A stretch of 64,000 nt of DNA from assembly GCA_036897445.1 (NCBI GenBank), contig JAYMTL010000062.1, forward strand, positions 1-64,000, written 5' to 3'. Position numbers and translations under genes: made by a program. Source of the stretch: Pelargonium tetragonum (taxonomy: Eukaryota > Streptophyta > Magnoliopsida > Geraniales > Geraniaceae). Below, one piece after another: positions 39,601 through 52,223 of the stretch; position 1 is the stretch's first letter; each line of letters opens with the position of its first letter. The notes below the pieces were generated by a model, which was not told where the DNA came from, did not search any database, and worked only from the letters and a program-made list of their open reading frames with translations.

Positions 39601-42145
39601 AGTAAGGTTATAGTACTCGTTTTTATGATGCTAACTCAGCAATTCATTCTTGTAAATCAACCCTAGTATAACGGTAAGCTAATAAAAGGTATAGTTTTAA
39701 TCCCTTAAAGAGTTTTCAATCTCTGTAATCTATCCCAAAAAGTGTAATAACAGAGTCTCTTTTTAATCAACGCGGAGTCTTTCTCGGGAAATTCCTTGTA
39801 GAAGAGCGGAAGCTTAGGAAGCACCAGAGTAGAGTATAGACTTGGAGGAAGAGTATAAAATCGCTTTACTTTCTTTATACTGAGGTAGCAGAGCTCTTTG
39901 CAAGACAAAAGCATGCCAAAATGTCTAGGAGTGCCTGTGCTCCATATACTATAAATTTTGAAAATAGAGACCTATTACCTTTTTTTCCTATTCTAATCTT
40001 TAACTTTATTAAAAAAATCATCAAGGACCGAACAACTAATAGTTTGTGGGACAAACAGAGAATCTGAGGCTAACTTCGGGATCTGTTTCCAGTTTTCGCA
40101 GGTGGGTCTAATTGATAGTTTAAAAGCTTTTATGAATTATTCTAAGCACTTTTTTCTAGTATCCAAATACTTTTTTAACTCTAAACCCCGCTTTGTAATA
40201 AGGACTCCGCAGAAGTATATAAAAATAAGGGGCTCCAAAAACCCAGATCGCAGGAATAGAGGAACCCTTTATTGGCGACATGATCCCGCTTTGGTATATA
40301 ATTGAGTGAAATTTTTCACGCCTTCGTAATAAAATGAATTTCTTCCCTTACTAACTAAGCGAGTATCGGATTTTCCAAACTTGTTGTACATGATATGCGA
40401 TTCTAGGTCCCCCGCAGACTAAAAAAACCCTCGACCCCGGAAACTCTATTCTTCAATCAAGTCAAATACTAGAAAATGCCGCTTTTTGGCTGGAGAGGGG
40501 ATCTTGTAATAAAATCTTTCTTAAACTATGCTGTAATAATGTAATAAGTAGACTTTTTTACTTTGTATTCGATTACGCTTTGGTTAACTTCTTTTATGTA
40601 TACTGTTGAACCTCACTGGTTAGGGCCCGCTAGCCTCTTCTTACGAATAGAAAGCTCTGGATACCCAAAAAGCAACAATCAAAAGAAAAGGTAGACAGCT
40701 CTCCGTGTGAGTATCTCCTAAACAACTACCTAGCTTTAACTTAGAGATATCCCTTTGCGAGGATAGGGGCTCCCTCGCTCACGCTTTTAAATTTGAAATC
40801 TGGTATATTTGGCACACAATACAATAATGAATAGGAAACCCTTTAGGGTTTCTTAAGGCTATCCCTATACAAGCCTCTCATAAGGATACTTTTAAATATG
40901 GAATTTCTTTGTCAATCGTAATCTGTACGATAACCCTCTAAGTTTCTCTTACCTGGGGTTTGTCCCCCGGGCTTTAAAGGTAAGTGAAAAGCACGCTTTT
41001 CCGGAGACATTGATACAGATTAACAAATTACCACCAAGTTAAGAGAGAAAACAAAAAGAGTTCAGAAATGCCGCGGAATACCCCGAATTAGTATAAACTA
41101 CTTGCATACATTTTCCAGACAAAATTAAAAAGAATTGCCTGTCCCTCAAAATCCTTATACTTCAATATACGATACGAAAAAGGTTAAAACTTCTTTATGC
41201 TAGAGCTAAAAGAGTAAAAATTTGAATTTAGAAAGGAGCCCTTGTTATAGAAGACTTTATTGTTTAAAAATTCTATTACTATCCTACTTAAATTTAAATA
41301 GTTTCAGAAAAACTCAGAATAACCTATCCGTATTAAAAAAGCAGTGCCGAACTAAATCTTGGTCTAAAAACAAATTTTCAAGTACCCGAGTCAGTATTCC
41401 CTATTTTTTCAATCACTTTCCTTTTATTCCTTTACTTTATTTAGAAGTTATACCCGTTTAAGTTTCATATAAGACTTATAGAATGCAAAGTGTTACTGGG
41501 CATTGGGTACATAAGCCGGAAGCGGTAAGATACGATAAACTAAACCCACAAGTAATAAAACAGGTTTAGTTTAAGAAAAGCATGGGTTTAGGTTTCCTTT
41601 TTGTAATACTCTGGCTTATCCTTTTTGGCTAGCTAGCATGCTTCATCTCGACTAAAAACCCATCTGTACTAAATATAACGAGTAGGTGCCGTACAAATGA
41701 AATCCTAAAAAAACTTTACTCTGCATTACCAAATTCTAATTTTGACTATAAGGAATTCTTGAACCTTGTCTACTAAAGTTCTCGCTTTTTTCGGGATATC
41801 TTATTTATGTACCTCATATTACTTAGGCTAAACCTTTACCTAAGCACCTTGTTTTGGCACCACTCTTAATTAATAGAGTTTGAGGACCCTTTTTCCCATC
41901 AAAGAACAAAAATAAGTAAAAAAGTCGGAACAGTGATGTACAGCTTTTATATACTCTTAAGAAGTCCCTTCACTCTTTACTTAATCTAGTGCAGATAAGT
42001 AAGGAAAGTTTACTGACAGCTTCGGATACTACGAATCTTAAACCCATATTTATATGGAATTCTTTTGCTAACTAGAATTTAGAAGTCTATTAAGAAAGGG
42101 TCAAAACTTACATAAACTCTTCCTTTATCGACTTTTCTGGGAAAT

Positions 42146-42187
42146 TTTTTATACACTATGTACTTTATAGGGGCCTTTTTATACACT
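42146..42187 (+). repeat. 12-nt direct repeat at 30-bp spacing around a GGGGCC insert
   Basis: TTTTTATACACT occurs at 42146-42157 and 42176-42187. The 18 nt between them end in GGGGCC. This looks like a small duplication or insertion with a duplicated flank, and has the same 30-bp period as 12472-12512. Confidence 0.4.
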
Positions 42188-42861
42188 TTATCTTACATAA
42201 CAGAACCTATTGAACTGGGTTAAATATGCACCCTTTTGAACCCCATACTTGTAGAAGTAGCTGTTCTACCTAATTTATCAGTCTCGGCGCTCCTGGTTTT
42301 TAGACCGAAATTTGGGATTTTTCTTTGTTCTATACTGAGCTAGACAAGCTCCTAATTATATGAGTAAAGCAGTCCCAACTCAGAGTACTAAAAATCAGTG
42401 CGTGTTAGTAAAAAATCTTAATCAAAATCTAAAGATAAGAATTACGGAAGGAGCGAGATACTTCTCAATGAAGCAAAGCAGTTTTCACTAACAAGAGTTT
42501 AATAAAGAACAAATGAACTTAGAATTTTTTATTCCCTGTTTCATACCACAAGTTAGATTTTTTACATAAAAAAGCTTCCTATTTAATATGGGTCGATTCA
42601 ACTTAGTATATTCACGTTAAATATTTATTAATATAAAAAAACTGAATTACAGCGTGTCGTACACTGGGACAAAAGTAGACCCGTATTGAAAAGGAAAGCT
42701 CTCCTTTACATTCTACTCTTACGCATTTTACTCGAGACTTCGTATGCCTATATAATTAAGACCAACTGAGACCATAGCTCTCTAAATCAAAACTAAGGCC
42801 CGAATTCCTCGTAGTTTATTTAATACAAGGGCATCCTTTCATTAGGCAATTAAAGAAAAGA

Positions 42862-42875
42862 GGTAATGTAATTAA
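42862..42875 (-). repeat. 14-nt box TTAATTACATTACC, copy 4
   Basis: The minus strand reads TTAATTACATTACC followed by TC, as in copy 1 at 16821-16834. The two minus-strand copies share the TC ending, while the two plus-strand copies end in TTG. Confidence 0.55.
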
Positions 42876-45629
42876 TAAAAAGAAAAAGTTTCAAATATTA
42901 CTTCACAAAATACAAAGCACATTTAGACCGATTAAGATTGCACGCACAGCTTGAACCTTCTGCGACTCCTATATCTATTTAAGTTCGCTTTTACATAAAA
43001 TTGAGTTAGAGCGTTGTCATTCACTAAAAGATTGACTAGATATAAATAGACTCTAGAAATCCATTCTATTTAAGCTATTACTACTCCTCAATTGATTGTT
43101 ATAAAAAGCTCCACCCAAAGAGATCCGTTAACTCCTAATTTTGTCAGCCTAAGATCGACTCTATGTGCAAAAAATCTCAGGTAGGTCTATATGAGAACAA
43201 ACAGTAACGAAAGAGGCTGGAATCTTCCTATACACAGATATTCTAAAGGGCACCCCCTAAGCATTTATCTTTCTATTAAAAAGCTTTTTAGCGAGCTCCT
43301 TATTCCAAATTAGTGACAAAAGCAGCTAACAATTGTTTTCTTCAATAGAAAGATTAAAAAAGAACTCGCTAGAAGCTATAATATAAAGGGGTTCAGAGCT
43401 ATACTCAAAACTCAAAAACAAATAAAATTCTTGTGCAAAAATATCTTACAAAAAGGCATTTTCCTGCTACAGATGGATCCATTTACAAAGTCTAAACTGA
43501 GCGGTTCTTACAATATAATACGGGATTATTTTGATATCTTATCGAGTACTTTTTATTAGATTCTGGGTTCCTTTCCAGCTTTACTGATTTAATTTCACCT
43601 CATTCATACTAAGCTAACAATAAAAAAGTTATAAGCTAAACTGGTATTACTCTAACATAAATGGGGTATCCTACTTTGGTTTTACTGCTTCCAAGTTATA
43701 CCTCCATTAATTATTAATTCTAGGAACTTCCCTATTCTAGACCGATCTACCTACTAAGGCTGAAAGTACGAACTAGTTTTTCTGGACAAGATAGTATGCC
43801 TCAATAGGAACCCTTTCAAGTATCTGATCGACTTTTCGTATTTAATTAAAAACTTTAGTAAATCTTAAAAAAGTAGAACATACACGAAAGGTTTTTAACC
43901 AAGATTTAAGAATTATGTCACAAGGAATTTTTTTATTATATCTTAGGCTGAGGAACCCTTAAGCATTAAGAAATTGGAATTAGTATAACAAGCAAAAAGT
44001 CAACCCTAAAGAATTCGATTAGAGATTTAGTGAATATTAAAAAGGAAACGGATCTAAGGAATTTTATTAGTAAGTTTCAGAAAAGTATTTACTAACGTTA
44101 AAAAGGATACCTATTCCTCTTTTGTAAAGGGTTATTTGACTTTACAGGTTTAAAAGTAAGGTTTAAATAAAGGTTCTTTCATTTTTTAGGTCTAGCTCCA
44201 GGTATAGTTATTAAAAGGATAGACAGTAGGCATAACAGACAAGTTATGAAGTTGTTGTGCCTATAATAAGGTTTCCTTAGGTGCTTAAGATAAAATTCAA
44301 TAGGTGTTTTACAGAGGATACAAGTTTTTTTGAAAGTTTTTACTTAATAAAGTGTAATTTAGATTTTAGGATATAGATAAGTTGGGGTAAAACCCGTTTA
44401 AGTCTTTACGAAGCTTATACCGATAAGTCCTTTTTTAGGCAGTAAAGAGAAAATAAGACTTCAGTATGCTATAAAACCTATCTTTGGTGTGAAAGCTCTA
44501 GTGAATCCTGCCAGCTCAACTTTAAGTGTTATCCTTTATCTCTTATAAGATATAAGAAAGGCTCTTAATTTATTACAAAGGGGATTTGCTCCATTTTAAT
44601 TCCAAGAATTATGAACTATCTAAACAGAAGTTTTGAAGATTAACATCTCCATTTGAGCTACTGTGACACTTCTTACTATATAAGATAAACCTGAATAAAG
44701 AACATTAGAATTCTTTTGTATTTTTTCCCTAGTAGAGGCGCCTCCTAAATTTGATTTTTTAGAAACCTGCAAATTGAACTAAGCTTGACTATCTCTGAGG
44801 AGACATTTGTAGTTGTTTGTATCTTTCTTCTTAAATACTTTGAGGATCCTGCCTTCCTGTAAGTATAAACCCGAAAAATTTACAAGCTCTTGCTCTACCT
44901 TACAAGTATAACCCAGTATAACGAGGCGCAGGCTAAAAGTTGTAGAGATAAAAGATCAAAAAGTCAGAGATTCGCAGTATCCGTACCTAACCGGATGCAC
45001 TTGCAAGAAAGTCCATATCCTATACTTTAATCCCTTTTTTAACCCTAAGATAAGAGCGCTTATAAATGAATATCTTGGAGCAATACTTCAACTTTAGGGC
45101 TGTATTCTACTTGTTAAAACTTAACACGGGGAGTTTAGTATCTAATATTCTTATATAGCAGGCTTCCTCGAGACTTCATCTAAGAGGATTACTTTAGTGT
45201 GTAGCTTATACCTTTAACTTTATAATCAAATAAGGATCTTTTGAACTTAGTGAGATTCATTATACTACTTTGTAAGGAGTAGGGCCCTAATAGAGAGGGA
45301 TTTTTAGTAAAATATCTTTCTAAATTTCAAAAGGATAGGAGTTGCACGAAGCTCGCCTTGCATTTTTATAGCTCAAAAACTATGAAAGAAATAGGGGACC
45401 CTTCAACTAGGATAAGTTAGTATTAGCAACGCCAGTACATACACTTAATATCTCGGAATAAAACTATTACCATATATTCTTTAACCCATTTCGCTTACTT
45501 TCTTTAAGAAGCTTTTTTGTGTACAATGCGTGGCTGTGGTAACGGGACTCTTGAGGTTACGTAATAGAGTTTCAAAGAGTAGTATTAGACATAAAAGGTA
45601 TCCCTCTCAACTCTAAAGCTACAGGAATT

Positions 45630-46500
45630 CAGAATAGGGGTATAATTAAGAAGATAAGACTAAGGCTTATAAGTAAAGCTATGAAGATAGAGGTATGACT
45701 AAAAGACTCATAAGAGGTGCTATAACATAAGTAGATATATTCATTAAAAAGGCTTACTTACTACTGTCCAGAACCTGGAAGGAATAAGAGGTCTTATCCT
45801 TAAACAAGACTATAACTATATAAAACCCAACTTATATATCTATTAAATACCTATTAGAAAGATACTCCTCTACAATGGAATAAGTAAGATAATATAGAAC
45901 TCCTTACAAGAATACAAGTACAGGTAATACCTAAAGATAGGGAATAGTAATATAAGATAGCTACAATAGGCATAGCTATTAAGAGATTGTTTATGAAAGC
46001 AAAAAGGCCTGGTTATGCAGATGAAGAGATTCAAGGTAATGAATAAGAAGGAGGCCCGTAAGATACAGAAAAGGGGGGTATTGCAGGAAAGTGGAGGTGA
46101 AGCTTTAGAAGGGCCTATTTAAGAGAGTGCTAGACTGGGATTGTAGGAGTCTGAGTAAGAAACAGGGTTCTATAGGTATTAAGAAAGTTACAGAAGTCAA
46201 AAGTGGCTGCTATAACGTATCCATGTAGTAACTAAAACTACTATATAAAACCACCTCCCTAACTATGTTCTGGTTGGTAAGAACGTATAATAGAATCCCC
46301 CGGGGCTCTAAACCCCCTGTAGTAAACTGGCTAACTAAGAGGAATATGCCTTGAAAAGAACTCCCTTATAACTATTACTCTCTTTACTAAAATCTAAGAA
46401 TACAAAACTAAGACTATAAGAACATATAAAAACACTAGCTAGAATACGGACTAAAAATAAGTAGAGAGGCCGCTATAGCTATAGGTACAGCGTAGAGCGC
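45630..46500 (+). repeat. Motif-poor island E, purine-rich
   Basis: The plus strand is rich in AAG, TATAAG and GAAG words with few GG..CC palindromes. It shares GTAGGAGTCTGAG (46143-46155) exactly with island C, and words such as GACTCATAA with the same island. No open frame of note and no RNA gene are seen. The right end, near 46300, already contains a CCCCCGGGG cluster, so the transition back to the sea is gradual. Confidence 0.4.
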
Positions 46501-49500
46501 TAAGGGGGGAATCCGAAGCTAGGCATTTAAAGTTCAAAAATTCCATTGTTTTATTCATTTCATAGTTATATCTTTCCTACTTTTTCGTGAAAAACTCAAT
46601 CATCTATACTAATAAAAAGCCTTTTATTGATTTTCCGAAATACTAAAGCATTACCTACTTTTTCTGGAATTTGAGACCGATCCTATAAACAAGGGGAACT
46701 TTCTCGTAGTCAAAAACAAAGATTTTAAGGCTTTTACCTTGTAGAGGAGTCCTTTTTAAGGGCTTTTTTGTGAGAAAAATAGGATGGATATAGCTGTGAA
46801 AGTTCACAAGCTTCGTTTGCCTTGTGTAAAGACTTGAAAGAAAGAAAAAATTTTTATTTAATATATAAGCAAAAGCTCATCAAATTCTACGAACCATTCT
46901 GGATTGTTTGGAAGTTAAAGCTAAAGTCTTCCTAGTAAAAAGTGTAGAGCAAAGGAAAGCCCTTGGGTCTTAAAAAGGGTTAAGGGAGGACTCCTTCTGG
47001 CTTCTGGGGCTTAGGAAATCAAAGTAGAAATAGAATGAATGTGGGAATATAAAGATTAGAGAATCTGGTTTTCAAGTAAAGACGCAGGGTTCAAGTACAT
47101 TGTTGCTGGCCTATCCTTAAATTAATAGGGAAACAAAGAAATTTTTAGTAGAGGTGTCCTTTTCTAAGTAGTTTAAGTTATAAGCCTTATTACTTAATCA
47201 GGTTTTATTAGCTATGAATAAGAAACAAAGTAGATGCTGGGGTAAAATGGATAAGCAGGGGTTTGTTGAACCTATGTATTCTCTTAGTTTTCTAAGAGGT
47301 ATTACAAGAGGCTGTGAGGTCCTAATTGGGGTTTTCCTATATTTAAGTCTCTTTTTTTTTACAAGAGCTTTTCTTAACCAGTTAGAAAGGGGAATTTATA
47401 AGTTTCTGAGCAAGTCTACTAAAAGATTAACTATAAGAAATGGAATTCAGTATAGCGGCTTGAGTGAGGGGTATTGTATCTAAGGGAGGGTAAGTAAGCA
47501 AGGAGTTTCCCTATTGGAAAGTCATTTATAAGTGGTTGTTAGGATTAAGAAGCTCCGGAAGCGGATAAGGGGTTTTGGTAAAAAAGTGACATGGAAATAG
47601 AAGGGTTTATAAATGAAAAGGGGATTCCTATAATTATAACATGTAATACTACCCTTAAGGTTTGGCGAAGTACCTCATTGCTTCAGTTCAATTTGAATTT
47701 GTAGAAAGGGGTGTGTTAATAAGAAGTTGTGTGTGATGTAATCAAATATATCCAACAAGAAAATCTATTTATATTATAGATAGAGCGAGCACTTTTTAAG
47801 GATACAAGGTTCTTACCAGCTAAACAAGAAGGATAAAAAAGAAGCGTCCCCCTAGATTCTATAATATCTTAAGTTCTACTAACATTAAAGTTTCTTGTTA
47901 AAGGGTGTACATTATTACGAAGTTTGCTGGACCCAAAACAAGGGGAAACCCTAAAGTAGTTAATTCCATAGAGAAGGTGTTCGATACCTTGCATTTTAAG
48001 GAGTTTTGTTATTTAATTTATATAGCAAACAAGGCTTTACAATTTAAATAGAATCTTTCACTACCCCACTTCAAACTTAGCGGAGGTCTCTTGACTAAGA
48101 CTTTTCATATCTTGTGTTTGAAATTTAATTAAATTATGGCCCATCTCAGGGCAAACTTGCGATTATTTCTTGACTAGCAAAAAGGGATTTTTGTGTTCTG
48201 GGGACCCCTTAAACAATACAATAATATATATTCTGTCTCATAAGCAAGATGTTTTAACCTTGACAAAAGTAAATAAACAAAGCTTTTCGATTGGTGATAG
48301 AGAACCTCCAGCGGGTGTCATAGAAAGTACAGATTGAGCCCCTTAATTTAGCTTTAACAGGATATCAAGACTCCGCTCTTGTATTACGTACGCTAGCAGA
48401 ATTTTTCATTAAATAAATTTTGCAATAGACTTCCCTTTCTTCGACCAAATCCAGGGATACCTAAAAGGAAAAACACCTCCAAATTACACTAGAACAAGAG
48501 TTAAGAAACTTTAAATCAGAATGTCCTGAACCAAACAAAGAAATTGATGACTTTTACCCTTATGTATGTAAAACTTAGAAATGAAAACTATTCTTAATAA
48601 GGTCTAGATAGGAACCCCCGGAGACAGACATAGCAGCCTTAGTCGAAAAGGATAGCTTGAAATATGGACTCTACTCGCAGAGAAACCTGTAGGTATTCAA
48701 AGTCATAAGTAGGGACTTGTAACAAGGATAACACATGTGAACTATCTGCACTGCTCATATAAGAAGCACTTGCACTGAATCACTAAAAGCATATTTACAA
48801 GTACTCCCGGCTTATAATAGTGCCAAAAGAAATTCCATATGCCTTTTGAATTTCATTTGATCTAAAACTTAAAGCTTAGTACGACTTAGGTTTCCTATCT
48901 CAATTTTATAGGGTTTCCCACTACTAGGTATTTGCCAACTATATAACCCCTTTAGGGTTTTTAGATTATAGTAACAAGGGATCCACACGATTTCTTTTTA
49001 ATTAAAGTTTATTCTCGAGTTTCTATTAAAAATATATACTACTTTACTTTAGTTTCTGATAACTCTTCCCTTCTTCCTGGTCCTAAAAAAGTTTCTATCA
49101 AAGTACTGCCCTTTGCGCTTTGAAATTCTAGGACCTCTTACTATTATCATAACCTACAAATATAATAGGAATGGGCTCTAGTTGAGGTCACTTTGTTGCT
49201 TGCGATACCTTTATTTTGTGCTAACTACTACTGCTTTATACGTTTCTTACAAAAGTTTTTATTATATGCCTATTGGAAAAGCCTAACGGGCTCTCCCAAC
49301 CCCTAAAGTATAAGAGAACTCTAAAGCTAAAATGGAGTTATTCATTGACCTCACCCTCATAATAGGGAATTCTTAAATGGTTCAGCTGCGGATCTTATAT
49401 AAACTTAGGGGTTTAGAAAGTAGGAGATAAAAGTTGGCTAATAGGGGTCTCTTTGTGTTTCTAGTTTTTTGAGTCTTATCTTATAAAGGGTAAGCCCTAA

Positions 49501-52188
49501 CTAAGGAGGTTTTTAGAGTCTTTTGGATCTAGTAAATACGGCCTTAAAAAGCTTCAAAAATCCCCTAGCCGAACCAGGTGATAAAAAAAAGGATATTCTA
49601 GACAGTAACTTAGGGATTGTTTGATTTAGTCTCTATTCGTTATCTTTAACAAAAACAAAAGGAAAGTCTTGCTTAAAAAGTCTAATTTTTAAGTCTAGGA
49701 CAAGATAAAAGGGTCGTTTTAATACTTGCTGGAATATTTGCGTTTAAGGTTTTTTTAGCAGAGTCGGTAGTCATTCTTATTTCTGGTTTGTGGTCTATTT
49801 ACCCAAGCTGTATACATGTGGAAATTCTTAAAGTAGACTCTTTTTCTTCTTAACTATGATAAAAGATCTTATTCAGCAGATATTGGGTATTCAAATTCTA
49901 AGGTTTTGTTTGTAAAGGTACAGAGTCCGGTCTTATAAAGTATAAAATACTATACCTGTGTACTATTTTGATCGAGAGTTTTTGCGTTAGAATCCTTTCG
50001 AGGTTGTAAAGGTAACTAGGTCAAAGGGCTCCCTCAATCTTTTGGAGAAGCTGGGTTTTTGGCAGAGTTCTAGCAGGCGAAGAAGAATTATAAGGGCCCC
50101 CTTGGGAAATCTTAGTTCTGGCCTTTAAATAAGAAAATATAACGAAAGTCTAAACCTGCTTTCTAGGAAATAATATAGTATAGATTGCTTATTGTCAAAA
50201 GTTCTGTGCTCTTTATGAAGCTAAACTTTGGGCTATAGTTGCAGTTTCTGGGTTATTATAGGAATAAAGTCTATAACCTCTCCACAGGAATCCCGTAGAA
50301 TTTTTTTCAGGCTAGCTAGTTTCAGAAGAAGGTAAATATTAAATATAGGAAATTCAAAGTAAAGGGCTCAGATAATCCAAGAAGTATAAACTAGTAATAA
50401 AAGAGAGATTGGATAATAACTTCAACCCTATTGCAAACATTTCAAGGCCTTCCCTGTTCTTTCTGTATACTGTATAGGGAATCAAGAACTGCATAATATG
50501 GAAAAGAGGGCCCCTTTAGTCTTTAGTTACTACCCCGGCTCAGCCCCTTTTTTGGCGTCTGAGTTCTAACTTTTCAGCGGCGAGAATTCCGTATAAAGAT
50601 TTTAAATCTTAAGTTTCTATGGGATGTGTTCCGCTCTCTCTATATTAATACAGGAGTTACCCCTTATTTACTTACAAAAAACCTTTGAAAGTAGTTTCAG
50701 TAACACCCCCCTCTTCTATTTTCTTGTACTCGGCTTTTTTATAAGGGTATTCGCGTATCCTACACTTTAATTAGAGCCAAATTCCCTGTACGAAGTAATA
50801 AGTTTCTACATTAGAAGAGTTCCCTTTTTAGTTGTATTGAACCCAGGGGCTAAACACTTGGGGATATAGTAGCATTTTTCGCAGTAATTAATCACGGATT
50901 CTAAGAAAAGTAGTCTATAGAGAACAAACAGCCATCAAATTCTTATAAGGCTTTGTAACTGCATAGTATTAAAAAGACTCATACCCCGTTTTGCAATACA
51001 AGCTACAACTTAGGGCCCCCTTTTTAGTAGGGTTTACAGAGGAGGTGCTTCAAAAAAAGTATAAGCTCGATTGAGAGCAAGAAACCGTGATGCTAAATGT
51101 AACATTCATCCTTTTTTAATAAAGATTTCAAAAATAAGGAGAGAAGAGAATCATACCTTAAAGGCGCTCTTTACAAACCTTTCACTTAATATACTTTATC
51201 TAATAAGCAAGAACCCTTAAAAAAAAGACTCATGTTAGGCGAGGTCCCCGAGGGCCCCTGACTTTTCTTGCGAGCTAGTCAAAAGCGGAACTTTCTTTAC
51301 TCAATGCTACAGCCCTTATCAAAACTCGAGTATCCCTTCCCTTATCCCTGCGCACTTTTCTTTCTGAAAGGTTATGCTTTATTCCTACGCTCTTCTTTAA
51401 ATAGTAATTACTTATAAAAGAAAGACCTAGGGAGAAGGTTAAGGGTGTAAAAGGACAAGATCTGACTTACAAAATAACAGGAAAATTTCCAGCTTGAATA
51501 GCAAAACACCAAATCACTACAAAAAGTACTTATCTAAACTAAAAAAAATTCCAGTTGGCATATAGTTGTTAGGCTAGAAACGGGGGCAAATATACCGAAG
51601 GGTTTTAAATCAAGCACAGAGTTTCCGTATCGACACCAATCTTATATATACAGTACGGGAGCTTTTTTCCTATACTTATTCTTATGCTTTGGTAGTGTAT
51701 TAGAATTAGATAACAACTTTCTAAAGCTACATATTTCTTACTGCAACTCTCTCATTATATTATAATTATAGGGCTTCTACCTATGCCAAAAGCTCTAACC
51801 GGGTTAAGGATTTACGTAAAAAGCTTCTTAGAAAAACGCAAAACATATATATACAATGCCTAAAAGTGTTAAGTAAGCAATAATATGGAATCCATAGACT
51901 CTTTTCAGATTTAGAAAATTGGGCTTATACTCTCAATTTTGTGTGCACCAGGAAAAGCTTTATCTTAACTCCTTTTTTAGCTTAAGTGAACCACTCCTAG
52001 GATGAGACTCAAACTTCTTACTTATAGGGCGCTTTCCTTTAGAAAGTCTTTGAATTTTCTCTATCCAAAAATAGATAATCCAAGAATATTAAAATCATAG
52101 AGGGATCCCCATAATTTATTAAACCTGCGTTTTCTTTACTTTTTATGTTATACCCGAAACCTTTCAACCGAATAAGGATTATTACCCC

Positions 52189-52223
52189 ACGGAATTCTCA
52201 TAACTTAGAAAAATGAATTCCGT
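52189..52223. repeat. Inverted pair of GGAATTC motifs
   Basis: ACGGAATTC at 52189-52197 pairs perfectly with GAATTCCGT at 52215-52223 across 17 nt. Two neighbouring EcoRI-type motifs in inverted orientation make a 9-bp stem. Arms of this length can occur by chance. Confidence 0.35.

Larger units (their letters stand above)
29481..45629. other. 16.1 kb gene desert, motif-rich sea
   Basis: No gene is recognisable. The two adjacent plus-strand frames at 30790-31026 and 31061-31318 (78 and 85 codons, lysine/arginine-rich) are the most protein-like pair, but they match no family I know and lack a shared frame or a clear ribosome-binding context. The stretch also holds two 14-nt boxes, a GC-rich hairpin at 35564-35577, an inverted repeat at 36648-36688 and the 30-bp-period direct repeat at 42146-42187. 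Confidence 0.6.

Noticed and set aside
48722-48735. GTAACAAGG word resembling the 3' end of small-subunit rRNA
   Set aside because: Nine bases only, with no downstream helix or neighbouring conserved words.
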